Shown here piece after piece: positions 34,505 to 45,510 of a stretch of 64,000 nucleotides of DNA (within the stretch, counting starts at the first letter, position 1; each line of letters starts with the position of its first letter). Position numbers and translations under genes: made by a program. Below the pieces are notes generated by a model, which saw nothing but the letters and a program-made list of their open reading frames with translations, was not told the DNA's origin and searched no databases. The stretch is taken from assembly GCA_023105745.1 (NCBI GenBank), contig JALGQZ010000001.1:68032937-68096936 (forward strand). The letters are read 5' to 3'. Source of the DNA: Austropuccinia psidii. Its lineage: Eukaryota > Basidiomycota > Pucciniomycetes > Pucciniales > Sphaerophragmiaceae.

Positions 34505-35888
34505 TGTCACAACCATGGCAATTCACCTCCTTGAATCTCCGTATGGCATATCAAGCCACAGTACTTGTATGGCCAATTGGCCATATCCATCACCAGTGGC
34601 AACTATGGCCATGTCATCATCTTATGGACCATTTATGGCCATTTGTCTTTTGGGGCCTTCATGGCCCTTCACCTCAATCCAGAAGCCATAGCGGCAATTT
34701 ATGCCCAATTGGATATTTCTGGTAATTTCCCTCAAAACCAGGGGAAATGGCCCAAATGGCTGTTTTGGCCATTGGCGCACTTTGCGCACTATGACGCAAA
34801 GTGTCCAAAAGACACTTTCCCGCCCTTTGGGCCAGTTTTTGGCTAAAAACCCCAAAGGACCCAGAAACACCTTTCCAAGCTCTGAAGCCATCACATCTAT
34901 CTTTTTTCCCTCTGTCTTTCCATCTCAAGACCTTTGGGCGTAATCTTCTTTCCAATGAACCAATATGCCATAAATAATGTTATATACCATTATGCATCAT
35001 TTTTCAACAGAAATTCAATGGTGGCATTATCAAATGGTCATTTCAATATTCCAACATGTCATCAAGGCACCCAATCATTCAGAGGACTCATCAAGGCTCA
35101 AGAGCAAGTGTTTCAGCGTCAAAGACCAATCAGGCCATCAAGACATAATTGGATAATTTCATTCACAGTATTCCTCCAAGGCAATACTGTTCAACCATTC
35201 TCAAGGGATTCAAGAGGCAGTTCATTCATTCATTTGTCAAGTGTCAAAGCTCCACTCAATCCATCTTGGCAACCACCTTCATTTCAATACAGTCTGGATC
35301 CATCAAGAACTGTATTTCATTTTCAAGTATGGGAAATTCATTCAACCCATTTCAATTTCAATATTAGCCAGCTGTATCAATTCCCAAAACAATCAATACA
35401 GCCTCAAGGATCAATACAGATCAGGTTTCAGCCTGAAGAACTCAAGCTCCCAGCTTTTCACATATACTGGCTACCCTTTCCACCCTGGGGGGTTCTTCCC
35501 CAGTTAATTAATATATTTTGATTTTATTTTATCTTTATTTATCTTACAATTTTTGTTAAGTGAATACTGATATTATCAAGTCAGTCATTTAGCACCTTTT
35601 CTCTTTTCTTTCTTTTCCTGTCAATGGATATTTTGTGGTCATATCCTTACTAATTCCATTGTTCATCTTTGCAGGTTGAAACAGTGATTAAGGACTTACT
35701 TGGTTGGCTCTTTGGCCATTTGGCTTCTCTTTCCTCTTATTGCATCTCATCTTTGTACCTGCATATTTCTTAGAGGAATTCAATTCTTTATTTTATTTTC
35801 TTTATTCTTTTGGAGTCTTCCAGGTGAGGTCCCTGATTTCTGAGTGCCAGGCCACTCTTGTTCTTTCTGTCCAAGAGCCCCTGTGACA
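34505..35888 (+). mobile_element. Family A LTR4 (1,384 bp), diverged 3' end
   Basis: Identical to LTR2/3 through about 35390, then clearly different. It has an 18-bp longer 'caatacagcctcaaggatc' region, several substitutions across the rest, and ends GAGCCCCTGTGACA instead of GAGGCCTTGTGACA. This outer end mirrors the diverged outer start of LTR1. ATAGC follows. Confidence 0.9.
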
Positions 35889-35893
35889 ATAGC
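35889..35893. repeat. Right target-site duplication (ATAGC) of the A array
   Basis: Pairs with 1776-1780. Family B LTR sequence resumes after it. Confidence 0.88.
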
Positions 35894-36509
35894 ATCCTTA
35901 AATACCTCATAGATTGTTCAATAAAGGGGTCCCATACAGGCTTTGTACATCATTCTATGTGTCATACACATCAGAAGCTGACTGTGTGGTCCCCAGATGA
36001 AACCTTTCCCCCTGCATTGGTGAAAACTTCCCAGATGTGGTTTCAAAGCCACATCTGCTCCCAATACAGGTTATACAGTCTTTGTAAAAACCATAATCCA
36101 GTCCTTGGAAGTGAAAACCTTTCACTTCCTCTATGTTAACTTTTCTAGGGGACCTTTTCACCCATTTTGAGGATAAAAAGGAAGCTTTCTCTGCCCAAAA
36201 GAAGAATCCCCATCCTGCTCTTGAATTCCTACGCATTACACCTTTCCTCCAAAATTTATACTCTTGTAAAATAATAAGTTATAGCAATAATATTAGCTAT
36301 TGTAGTCTTTATTATAATTCACCAATTGATAAAACTGCATCCAGGTCTTTCAACAGCGCTCACCACCACTATTTCTCAATAGTAAAGCCCTTAATATTAC
36401 TATAAAACTATTATTATTATTATTCTTATTATTCTTATTATTTGTGTAAAATTCAAAGCTAAAGCTTTGAATACATTTAGCATAACTTTATGATACACTC
36501 AGCCTGACA
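35894..36509 (+). mobile_element. Family B 5' LTR, right part
   Basis: Aligns along its length with the plus-strand LTR end at 44330-44942 (for example 'catagattgttcaata', 'gtgtggtccccagatga', 'aatagtaaagccct'). Ends CAGCCTGACA. The following TTTTGGGGTGCTGG is at the primer-binding position, but I could not match it to a tRNA. Frames in it are not protein-like. Confidence 0.8.
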
Positions 36510-37427
36510 TTTTGGGGTGCTGGCTGTGTTTTTGGACTTTTTTGGTGCAAAAAAGTGAGTATTTCTTCATTTTTATCTCATAACTTCTCTTAATATTGCT
36601 ATTTTCCATGTGAAAATACTTCTTCAAAAAATAATAATATATGAATATAATATATCATTTTTTTTCCAGTGGTATATAGTTTATACCACTGTGTTTTTTT
36701 ATGGATTTTTTGAGTTGGTTTAATTATAGCTTAATCACCACTATAAAATTGGGTGTTTTTTGATATCAAACACCAAGACACTTTTTAATGCTCTTTTATT
36801 GTAAACAAACAAAGACCCCTGTGCTGTAGATAATATTTATAAAGGCATGATTGGACATATTGTTAATCTCAATTTCTATTAAAGAACCACTTGACAATTA
36901 CAAGTTGATCTGTGAGATATTGCAGTACAAACAGTAGACCATAAATCCATAAACCAGTTTTCATGACATGTACTTGATAATTTCAATTATTCATTATAAT
37001 ACAAGGCTACAGTATAGACATATACCGTATCAGAGGCCATTCTTTGATGTGCAAATAGCATCTTAAGAAGTCTTAACTGACATAAGCCCTCCTCCTCTAC
37101 TTAAGTAGAAGAAAATCTCATACCACTTGAGATGCAGTCACAGGGCAGCACACTAGTGGCACATTCAGACACAGAAGGACAGAAGGGAAAAGTAAAGAGT
37201 CACAGTGAAAGCTGCATGATCAACAACAACTTGATACCAATTTCCACTAAAAGACCCAGAAAACCATGAAATGCTTCCTCCTTAAAAGGTAAACCAACCT
37301 TGATAGCTTTTACAGGGAATATCACTATAATTAACCCAGTTGTAACCTCTAAAGGCAAATTTCCCAAAGGATTTGATAAGAAACTTCTACAAGGCGCAGT
37401 CAAAGGTAAATACCCCAAGAGCATAAA
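36510..37427 (+). other. Family B leader, no gene
   Basis: AT-rich leader between LTR and gag remnant. Nothing recognisable apart from its position. Confidence 0.5.
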
Positions 37428-39239
37428 GTGTTTGACTGCTTGAAAGCACTAATATGTCCCCTGTACACCTCAGGAATCTGGGAATCTCAAGGAACCAGCC
37501 AGAAGGCAGACAAGAACTGTTCAGAACCAGAAGCCCAGGGTCTGGAAACCATAGTGGATGGCAGGACACTGAGGGAAATCATACCCATGCTTCCATTCAC
37601 CTTCCAATTCAGCAGAGTCCTCAAACCAGAGGACTGGAAGGATATAGATCCAGTTTTTTAGCTCCACCAACTCCTCAAATATTTATCCCAATGGAACATG
37701 GGGAACAAGAGGTTCAACCTAGCTTCACACCTTGAAGAACTTGGAGAAGTCTTCCAGAAGATATGTCTCAAAGAGATATGCTTCAAATATCTTATTTTAA
37801 TAACCAAATGATGGAATCCAAACAGGAAGTTCTAGCTCATGGAGAAAAGGGAAGCAAGGATAAAGGAGAATCAATCCACTATCCAACCCATAGAAGAACA
37901 GCTGAACCAGACAGAGCATACCCTGATTCCTCCAGGCTAACAAGGAGTAAACCAACCAACCTCCCCAATGTTTTCACACCATTCAGGCATCAGAAGATCA
38001 TTGACCAAGAGTCACAATTCTTCACAATCCCAGGTGCCTTCCAGGAGTGAACAAGGATCAAAGGGCAGAAACAAGCTTTCTTTAAGCCAGAGTCAGAAAG
38101 AGTCAGACCCCATGATCCAGAAGCTTTTGGACTTGGTGAAAGAAGTACAAGAGAGCCAGAAATAGTTTTAAATACTTCTAATAGAATCAGAAGCCCTGAT
38201 AATAGAAATATTACCCCCACTTTGAATGAACATAGTGTTGTTACGCCTGAGAGTAACATAAAATGCAATGAACTGTGATTACAAATTTCCCAATTTTCAG
38301 AAAAAGCTGAAGAAAATTTTTCAAAGCTCCAAGAAAACAATTTAAGGTTTCAAGCATTGACAACCTTATAACAAGAAACCATCCAAACTCTTGAATAAGG
38401 CTATGCTAAACTAAGCAAAGCCTCATGAGAGACTAAAAAATCCTGAAATAAGTCTTAGGGAAGCAATACCACTGCAAAAAGGACAGGTAATTTCTCAATC
38501 AAGACATGAACATGAATATTAATAGTAATTGCATATTAAAAAAGACCATTTCATTTTAAAATAGAAAATACTCAGTGGACAAAGATTCTTATGATTGGTG
38601 TCTTAAACAGTTCAAAAGAGTTAAATCGATTGATCCTCATATCAAAGTTCGAATGAGGAATCACAAACTCTTGCAACAAATTCCAGGAGAACTTTGTCAT
38701 TCAGTAAAATGTAGATGCAACCATAACTGCACTCTAGATGACATTGCCAATACCTTTCAAGATGTAAATAAAAGGACAAATATAGGGAAATATTCTGCAT
38801 ATAAAGGAAATAGTTTATAAGAGAAACAGCCTTACAGGGTTGACAATGAAGACAACCCCAGAGAAAAAAGGGCAGAAGTGGCTAAGAAGAAGAACTCTTA
38901 CCATAATTTTGGGTCAACAGACCATTATTCTAACAGCTTTCCAAAGGCAAAGCAAGAAATCTATGCCTTTCAGAATGCCCCAGAGGAATAAATCCAGAAA
39001 GAGGGTTTTGAATCTGGCTCTATGGGTGATGCCATCAAAGAAAACTCCGATGATCACCAATATCCAATAGAGAAATTTTCCATTGAGTAACATGAGAAAA
39101 AAACACAACTAGAGATTCAGGAAATATAGCTGGAATCAGGCCTCCCATAAGGCACTTCAAATAAATATTTTTGCAAACACACACAAGATACACAGACCTC
39201 CCTAGGCACATCAACTAAAGTAGTGGCATACATTCATGG
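37428..39239 (+). pseudogene. gag: Family B gag remnant
   Basis: Decayed gag in several frames. The N-terminal part (SPVHLRNLGISRNQPEG, about 37457 on) and the capsid part (VDKDSYDWCLKQFKR and CRCNHNCTLDDIANTF, 38575-38820) resemble a gag family I recognise from rust Gypsy elements. Frames 37454-37735, 37763-38050 and 38575-38820 are pieces of the same protein broken by shifts and stops. The expected zinc knuckle, near 38890-38960, is degraded. Confidence 0.65.
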
Positions 39240-39656
39240 GACAGCCACTAAAATGACTGTTTGTATTGACAATTCTCAACTTCATTGATCATTGACAGTG
39301 TTTCACACTGCTCAATATTGGCAAGGGAATATCTGGACAAACCCTTCCCAAATTGGGAGAAGAAACTCTTTCCAAATAAGGCAAACAATTTTAAAAGTGC
39401 ATCAGGAAAGATGACATCCCTTGGGACTATTATCAAAGAGATAATTATACCCCACAGGAAAGATAATATCAAGCTCAACCAAGAGTTTGTAGTGCTTGAA
39501 TATTTCCACATCCAAGGTTTTTTACTGGGAAGAGACTACCAAACAACGTATGGCATTTATATTCACAATAGTAAAAACAGGCATATTACTATAAGTTCAA
39601 ACAAGGAAAATAAATTTTCACTTGAAATATACCAGTTGTCTAACCAAGACCCCTAG
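39240..39656 (+). pseudogene. pol: Family B protease remnant
   Basis: The frame at 39285-39656 carries IIDSVSHCSI where the family should read IIDSGAHCSI, so the DSG loop has lost its Gly. IQGFLLGRDYQ is the second protease block. The upstream part (ATKMTVCIDNSQ) is in another frame. Confidence 0.65.
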
Positions 39657-40704
39657 AATGATTACTTAATGAATTTAAAGAGGCACAATTCAGTGCTAAC
39701 CTCACTAGTAAACAAAAACTTAGCTTACTGAAAATTCTGAGGAAGAATAAGCCAGCTTTTGAAATAGGGGAAGAACCCTTGGGAAAAACTAGAGGCCATG
39801 ATATAGAATTCTATCTGTATGTGAAGAGACCTTATCCACCCATTATTATAAGATCTCCATGCCCAAAAAATCTGGATACTAGGGAGTAAATTGAAAACCA
39901 TGTCAATTAACTCCTAGATATGGATGTCATCAGAAAGATAGGACAGAATGAAATAGTGGAAGTAACCACACCTGTTCTCATCACTTGGAATTATGGAAAG
40001 TCTAGATTTTTGGAGACTTTAGAGCAATACAGAACTATACAAAAGCTAACAGGTACCCTATACCAACAATACCCAATAATCTAGACAAGCTGGAAAAAGC
40101 CAAATACATCAGCAATATGGATTGTATTAAAGGCTTCCACCAGAATGGAGTTAAACCAAACTCCATTAAATTACTCATAACTATATGCCACATGGGTATA
40201 TATGAGTATAAAAGGATGCCATTTTGCATCAAAAATGCACCAGACCACTTCCCAAGGATGATGGACACAATAGTTCAAGAAGAAATATTAAAAGGATAGA
40301 TGGTAGTATATATTGATGATATCATTATATACTCAGAATCATGAGAAGTCCATTTTCAGTAAAAAGACATATTCTTAAGTAAATGCAAACCCATAAATCT
40401 GGAAATTTCACTTAAGAAGTCTAATTTTGACCAACAACTATTGGAACTGGGACATAAAGTATCACGCCTTGTTTTTTCCATATATCAGAACACAGTAACA
40501 TCAATTCTGCAACAGCCAGTACCAAAGAGCATCAAAGAGATGCAATCTTTCCTTTGGCTTGCTAGCTACTACAGATACCACATCAAAACTTTCTCCCACA
40601 TAGCTAGTAGCTTATAGAATCTATATTTAAAAGATGTAAGTTTTGAGATTACCAAGAAGAGGTAGGAGGCATATGAGAGGATCAAACATGAGCTCTGGTG
40701 GCCA
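39657..40704 (+). pseudogene. pol: Family B reverse transcriptase remnant, truncated at RNase H
   Basis: RT pieces in shifting frames: IRKIGQNEIVEV, then GFHQNGVKPNS and YEYKRMPFCIKNAPDHF (40117-40299, which ends in a stop), then VVYIDDIIIYSES with the YIDD catalytic site, then KEMQSFLWLASYYRYHIK. It stops in the first RNase H residues (YERIKHEL) at about 40704, where minus-strand LTR sequence begins. Confidence 0.7.
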
Positions 40705-41604
40705 CACAGCCCTATTCCCTTGTGTATGACCTGTATAATGCTGTACAAAACTTTTATGGGACCCTTGTATTGAAAACTCTGTGAGGTATTGAAGGATACA
40801 CAGCCTCTTTTGTCTAATTGATACCTCATATTTAATGTTGTGGGAAAGTATCCCACAATGAATATTTATTGGCCCAACTTTGGGATTTTAACCTTAAAGT
40901 CTCTATAGCCCTGTCAGTTTTCAAACCATTGAGCTCAAAATTGGCTCATTGTGTATCCCTCAATGAGTTCTACACAATAGTACCTCATTTGATATGGGTA
41001 GCATTAAACATGGCAAAGTTATACCACGTTTAATTCCCATTATCCAAATATGGAATTTTCTCAAATCCTTTATTAAAATTGTTTGTTCCATGCATTTTTT
41101 TCTATATGTATTATTGGGAAATAGATGGAGCAATACAATATCTCTTATTGTTTTATTTTCAAAATGATTCCACTTTAGGTATCTCACACTAAAACTGTAG
41201 AAGCTATATGGGAGACGAATGTTTTATTTGCCCTTATTTGGATCTGTTTTGGCCATAACCTCTGTAGTTTTGATTCTAGCTCATTTTGGCTAGTACCATT
41301 GAATATCCCTTAATGAGAGATTCAATTTGAAGACCCATTTGATGGGGTTCAGCCTCTTACTCAGGATTTTAGATGAGAGTTGAAAATTAAGGTTTATTCT
41401 TAGAAACTTCTTTGGGCCTGAAGAACGTTGTTATTATTTTTCCCATGATTATGGGACTTGTATATTTAGAAATAGGTGAGTTTCCTCCTGTGTTTGATAC
41501 CTTTTTAGCTGGTTTGGCTGAGCTCCAAGTTTTGGTGGTATTTTACTCTACCATTGGTTAATGGTATTTTGGCTATCATCCTTGTGCTCTGGCTTTGAGT
41601 CACA
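40705..41604 (-). mobile_element. Family B LTR fragment, inverted
   Basis: Read on the minus strand it starts TGTGACTCAAAGCC at 41604, preceded by a purine-rich tract (agagggagggtatctc). It aligns with 999-1780 and then with the start of 35894-36509. It is cut within 'ggctgtgtggcc' at about 40705, where it abuts plus-strand RNase H sequence. Confidence 0.8.
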
Positions 41605-44302
41605 GTATGAGATACCCTCCCTCTAGAAAAAGGATCATCATTAATGAGACTTTTCAGCACTCCTAGAGGCTCTAAATCTTTCCAGGTGAAGTTCACCATC
41701 TGGTATGGCATCATCTGTCAACCATTTATCTTTATCAGCATGTTGGTTCTTGAATCTTACCAAATATTGTCTATGTTCTTTTCAATTGAGTCTTATCATC
41801 CTGGCCTTCATTGTCCTCTTCACTGGGACAAGGGAGTCTTCTACTTCCATTATGCCCTGTGGAGTGTGGCTCTTGTTTTTGGGGGGGAGTTATGCTCTCT
41901 TGTTTCATGGTAGGGTTTCACAAAACACACTGGGAACACTGGGTGTTTGCTAGAGAATTCTTCTGTGAGTCTGACCTCCACTGAATTTTCCCCTACCAAT
42001 CTAGTGAGACTGAATGGTTCTATAAATGAGTCTCTCATTATCTTTGGGCCTTTTAGGTTGTTTAAATTCAAAGTATACATCAATACTTGGTCCCCTTCTC
42101 TGAAGTTTTGTTCCTTGTGGATCTTGTAATACCTCTGTTTTTTGTATTCTTTTGCCTCAGATATGCATCTTGCAGCTGTATAAGATTCCCTCTTCCACAT
42201 ATCATGGAAGTCTTTGGCTATGGGGTGCATAGTCAGATGGACTTTATTCAAGTGATCCACAGGCACTAGGGGATCCCACCCTTTCTCTACTAGTGAGGGT
42301 GATTTTCCTATGTTAGAGTGCTGACTTTCATTATAATCCAGTTGGATTTCTGGCAGAAGTGTAACACAGTCATGGGTATACCCTTCATGGTCCTTGTATT
42401 CTATGCCATATGCACATAATCTTCTGATGATTTCCTCCATTTTTTAATCATCCTTTCAGATAAGCCATCTGTCTGTGGGTGGTAAGTGGTAAAAAATGCA
42501 AGGTTAGCTCCAAGTATATCATAGAAGTTAATCCAAAATTCTGATGTGAACTTTGGGTCCATATCACTAATGATGATTTTAGGGACTTCTTATGTAGCTC
42601 TGATTTTATTCCAAAGTAATAAAGCTGTTTCCATAGCTATTTCCTCTTTGTAGAATGCTAGGGATCTGAAAATTTCATTATACCTGTCTACTATGACTGG
42701 GCAAGAATTGAAGTTTTCTTTTCCTCCTGGGGGAAGTCCTGTTACCCAGTCCATGTTAATGGTTTCTCATAGGTGCTTGGGTTCCTCTATGTGCTTTATT
42801 AGCCCATAATTATTCCCATTTCTCCTGTTTTACTTCTGGAATTTTTCATTGGTGTTTATTTATTCACTCAACTCTTTCTCCCATTGATGCCACAAAGCTG
42901 TGCTTGCTAACCTCTCTTTTTTCCCATCTTCACTCATGTGTCCCATATAGGGGCAGTTGTGGAATTCTGTCAGGATCAGGAAGATATTGTCCCTGTCCAT
43001 TGCTGTGAGGGAACTAGTGTGATTTTCTCTGTGATAAAGGAGTCTATCTATAAGGAAATATTTATTGTCCTTATAGTCCCTCAACCAGGGCTCCTCTAGC
43101 TGGGATTCCAGCTCTGTGCTCCTTTTTTTTGTTGGAGTTTTAACAATATGCTACACTGTTTTTGTTTGTAATTAGTGTTAATGATTAAATCCAATGATTC
43201 ATTTTCAAGTTCAGAGGAGCTTATTCCTAATATGGGAGCTTCTGTCTCCTTTGACCCACTCTAGCTATTATCTGTGGTATTACTTCCTGGTACCAATTCA
43301 TAGAATCTAATTTCCTTTTTCCTAGTTATTTGCACTAAGTGTATAGGAGCTTTGGCAGCTACTTCTGGGTCATGAGCTTGTTTTCTTTTGACATTATCCA
43401 ATGGCCATCCGCATTAATATGGGGTTTTCTCTCCTTGTATATGATGGTCATGCTGCCTCTATACTCTTGGATGGCTATTTTCTACGTCAACATGTGTCTT
43501 TTAGTAGTCTCCATGTTGAGAAAAGACTTAATTGTTCTGCATGTTGTTTAAACTTCAAAGACTGCACCCTCCAAATAATAATTGACATCTTCTAGGGCCC
43601 AAACCAAACATAAGCATTCAGTCTTGGTTGCCCCTATCTAGCCTCTAAATCTTTCAGTTTCCTGGAGATATAACATATTACCACTTCCCTTGGTTCACCA
43701 TCTAGAATTTTTCTTTGGTGAAGCGCTGCCCCTAATCCTTGGCTGAAAGCTGCATCTATGTACAACCTGAATGGTAATTTAAATTCAGGTAGCATGAGGA
43801 CAGGTGCATTGGTGAGTTCATCTTTTATCCTCTCATATGCATCCTAACTCACCTTTGTAATCTCAAAATTACATCCTTTGAACATAACTTGTATAAGCTA
43901 CTAGCTATGTGGGAAAACATTTTTGATGTGGTATCTGTAGTAGCTAGAAAACGCAAGGAAAGATTGAATCTCTTTGATGTTCTTTGGTACTGGCTTTTGA
44001 AGTACTGAGGCTACTTTGTTCTTATCTATGACCAAACTAAGGCCTGATACTTTATGTCCCAGTTCCAATAGTTCTTTTTAGTCAAAATTAGACTTCTAAA
44101 GTGAAATTTTCAGATTGATGGGTGTGCATTTACTTCAGACTCTGTCTATGTACTTCAAATTGTCTTCCCATGACTCTGAGTACATAACAATATAGTAAAT
44201 ATATACTACCATCCAGACTTCTAATCTGGCTTCTTGAAATATTGTGTCAATCATCCTTTGGAAGTGGGCTAGTGCATTTTTGATGCCAAATGGCATCCTA
44301 TC
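41605..44302 (-). pseudogene. pol: Family B pol remnant (RT, RNase H, integrase), inverted
   Basis: Read on the minus strand: RT (RMPFGIKNALAHF, about 44300-44250), RNase H (YERIKDELTNAPVL, LYIDAAFSQGLGAALHQ, about 43850-43730) and integrase N-terminus (LRDYKDNKYFLIDRLLYHRE, 42860-43084). The integrase C-terminal part (41850-42440) includes FREGDQVLMYTLN and VEVRLTEEFSSKHPVFPV. A tail near 41500-41800 precedes the LTR. Many stops and shifts. The RT part duplicates the RT of the plus-strand half but is not identical to it, so these are two different B copies. Confidence 0.75.
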
Positions 44303-44942
44303 ATACTTTTCCATATCCTTGAATATGAGGTGTCAATAGGATCCTTCAATACCACATAGATTGTTCAATACAGGGGTTCCATAAAGGTTCTGTACAGAAT
44401 TCTACGTGCCATACACATCCGAAGAGGGCTGTGTGGTCCCCAGATGAGAATTTTCACCCTGTATTGGTGAAAACCACCAAGATGTGGTTTCAAAGCCCCA
44501 TCTGAGCCCAATACAGGCTATACAGGATCTGTGGAAACAACAAGCTAGTCCTTGGACGAGATAAATTGTCACTTCCTCCACGTGAACTGGTCTAGAGGAC
44601 CTTTTCATCCATTTTCAGGATAAAAAAGGACCTTTCTCTTCCCAAAAGAGAAATACCCATTGTTCTCTTGGATTCTTATGTAGTGAAACTGTTTACCAAC
44701 GGTTATACTCTTGGAAAATAATCATTTATAACCATAATATTAGTTACTGTAGTCTTTATTATAATAAAACATTTGATAAGACTGCATCCAGGGCTTTCAA
44801 TAGCACTCACCACCACTATTCCTCAATAGTAAAGCCCTGAATATTATTATAAAACTATTTTCTATTACTATTATCCATGTCACAGTCAAATTTAAAGTTG
44901 TAAATACATTTATCATCACTTCATCATAGACTTGGCCTGAAA
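44303..44942 (+). mobile_element. Family B LTR end, plus strand
   Basis: Begins abruptly in 'tacttttccatatccttg' next to inverted RT sequence and runs to GGCCTGAAA, equivalent to the CAGCCTGACA end of the 5' LTR. It contains the uninterrupted version of the site where the A array inserted ('gtcaataggatccttcaat'). Confidence 0.75.
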
Positions 44943-45510
44943 AACCTACAGGTGGCTTATGTATTAGTTATTAACCTTTACCAGTCTCAAAGTGGGTTAT
45001 TTTTCTAGGAAAGCTTAAAATTGGCTTATCAAACCTTTCTGTGCCTTGGAGGACCCAGAAATTCAGGTACTCCAGCTCTATTTGATTTTTTCCCTTTTCC
45101 CCCTCTCTGCTATAATTTGTACCTATAGCAGTATTTCCATAATACTATGATGTTTATATGGTAAAATATAAATTCACTAAGAATTGTATGGAGTTTTATT
45201 GCATATATGCATGCCCCTTTTCTGTACAAATTGGTACATATATATGGCATTCTCAGAATCCCATAATTTCTCTCTAAAGCTTGATTTTAAGTTCAAAATC
45301 AGGGTTGTTTTCTGATTATGGGTTTAGAAGGTTTCCTGCTGAACATTTCAAGTATACATTTTTCATGTTTTACTTATGGATAGCTATATGTTAAGAGTCA
45401 TATTTGGGTATACCTCCTATGAGGGTACCCAGACTAAGAATTAGTATAGAATCCAAATTTTGTCTTCAATAATAGGATCTACTTACTAAATAAATGCTGA
45501 TTCATTTTCC
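44943..45510. other. AT-rich spacer
   Basis: No coding frame or terminal repeat seen between the family B LTR end and the solo LTR. Confidence 0.5.

Larger units (their letters stand above)
1781..35888 (+). mobile_element. Family A chromovirus tandem array: 4 LTRs, 3 internal regions
   Basis: The order is LTR1 (1781-2006 plus 11004-12190), internal 1 (12191-18727), LTR2 (18728-20093), internal 2 (20094-26630), LTR3 (26631-27996), internal 3 (27997-34504) and LTR4 (34505-35888). The period is 7,903 bp, then 7,874 bp; the second is shorter by a 30-bp deletion and longer by one T. Internal regions differ at only a handful of bases. Each encodes gag, protease, RT, RNase H and integrase with a C-terminal chromodomain, all plus strand and all broken at the same places. 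Matching ATAGC duplications flank the whole array, and element C (2007-10998) interrupts LTR1. A multi-copy assembly error is the main alternative. Confidence 0.85.

Noticed and set aside
1781..35888. CRISPR array or gene-cluster explanation for the long periodic repeat
   Set aside because: The 7.9-kb units are LTR retrotransposons with gag-pol content and LTR boundaries. There are no short repeats with unique spacers.
36510..36523. TTTTGGGGTGCTGG as a known tRNA primer site for family B
   Set aside because: It is in the right position, but I could not assign it to a tRNA from memory, and no LTR self-complement was found.
41947..43595. Plus-strand frames in 41.6-43.6 kb as genes
   Set aside because: They are antisense to the inverted family B integrase/RNase H remnant, which gives recognisable protein on the minus strand.
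999..44947. A target-site duplication for family B itself
   Set aside because: CAGCC at 994-998 and AACCT or AAACC after 44942 do not match well enough. The element is old and its right half is rearranged.
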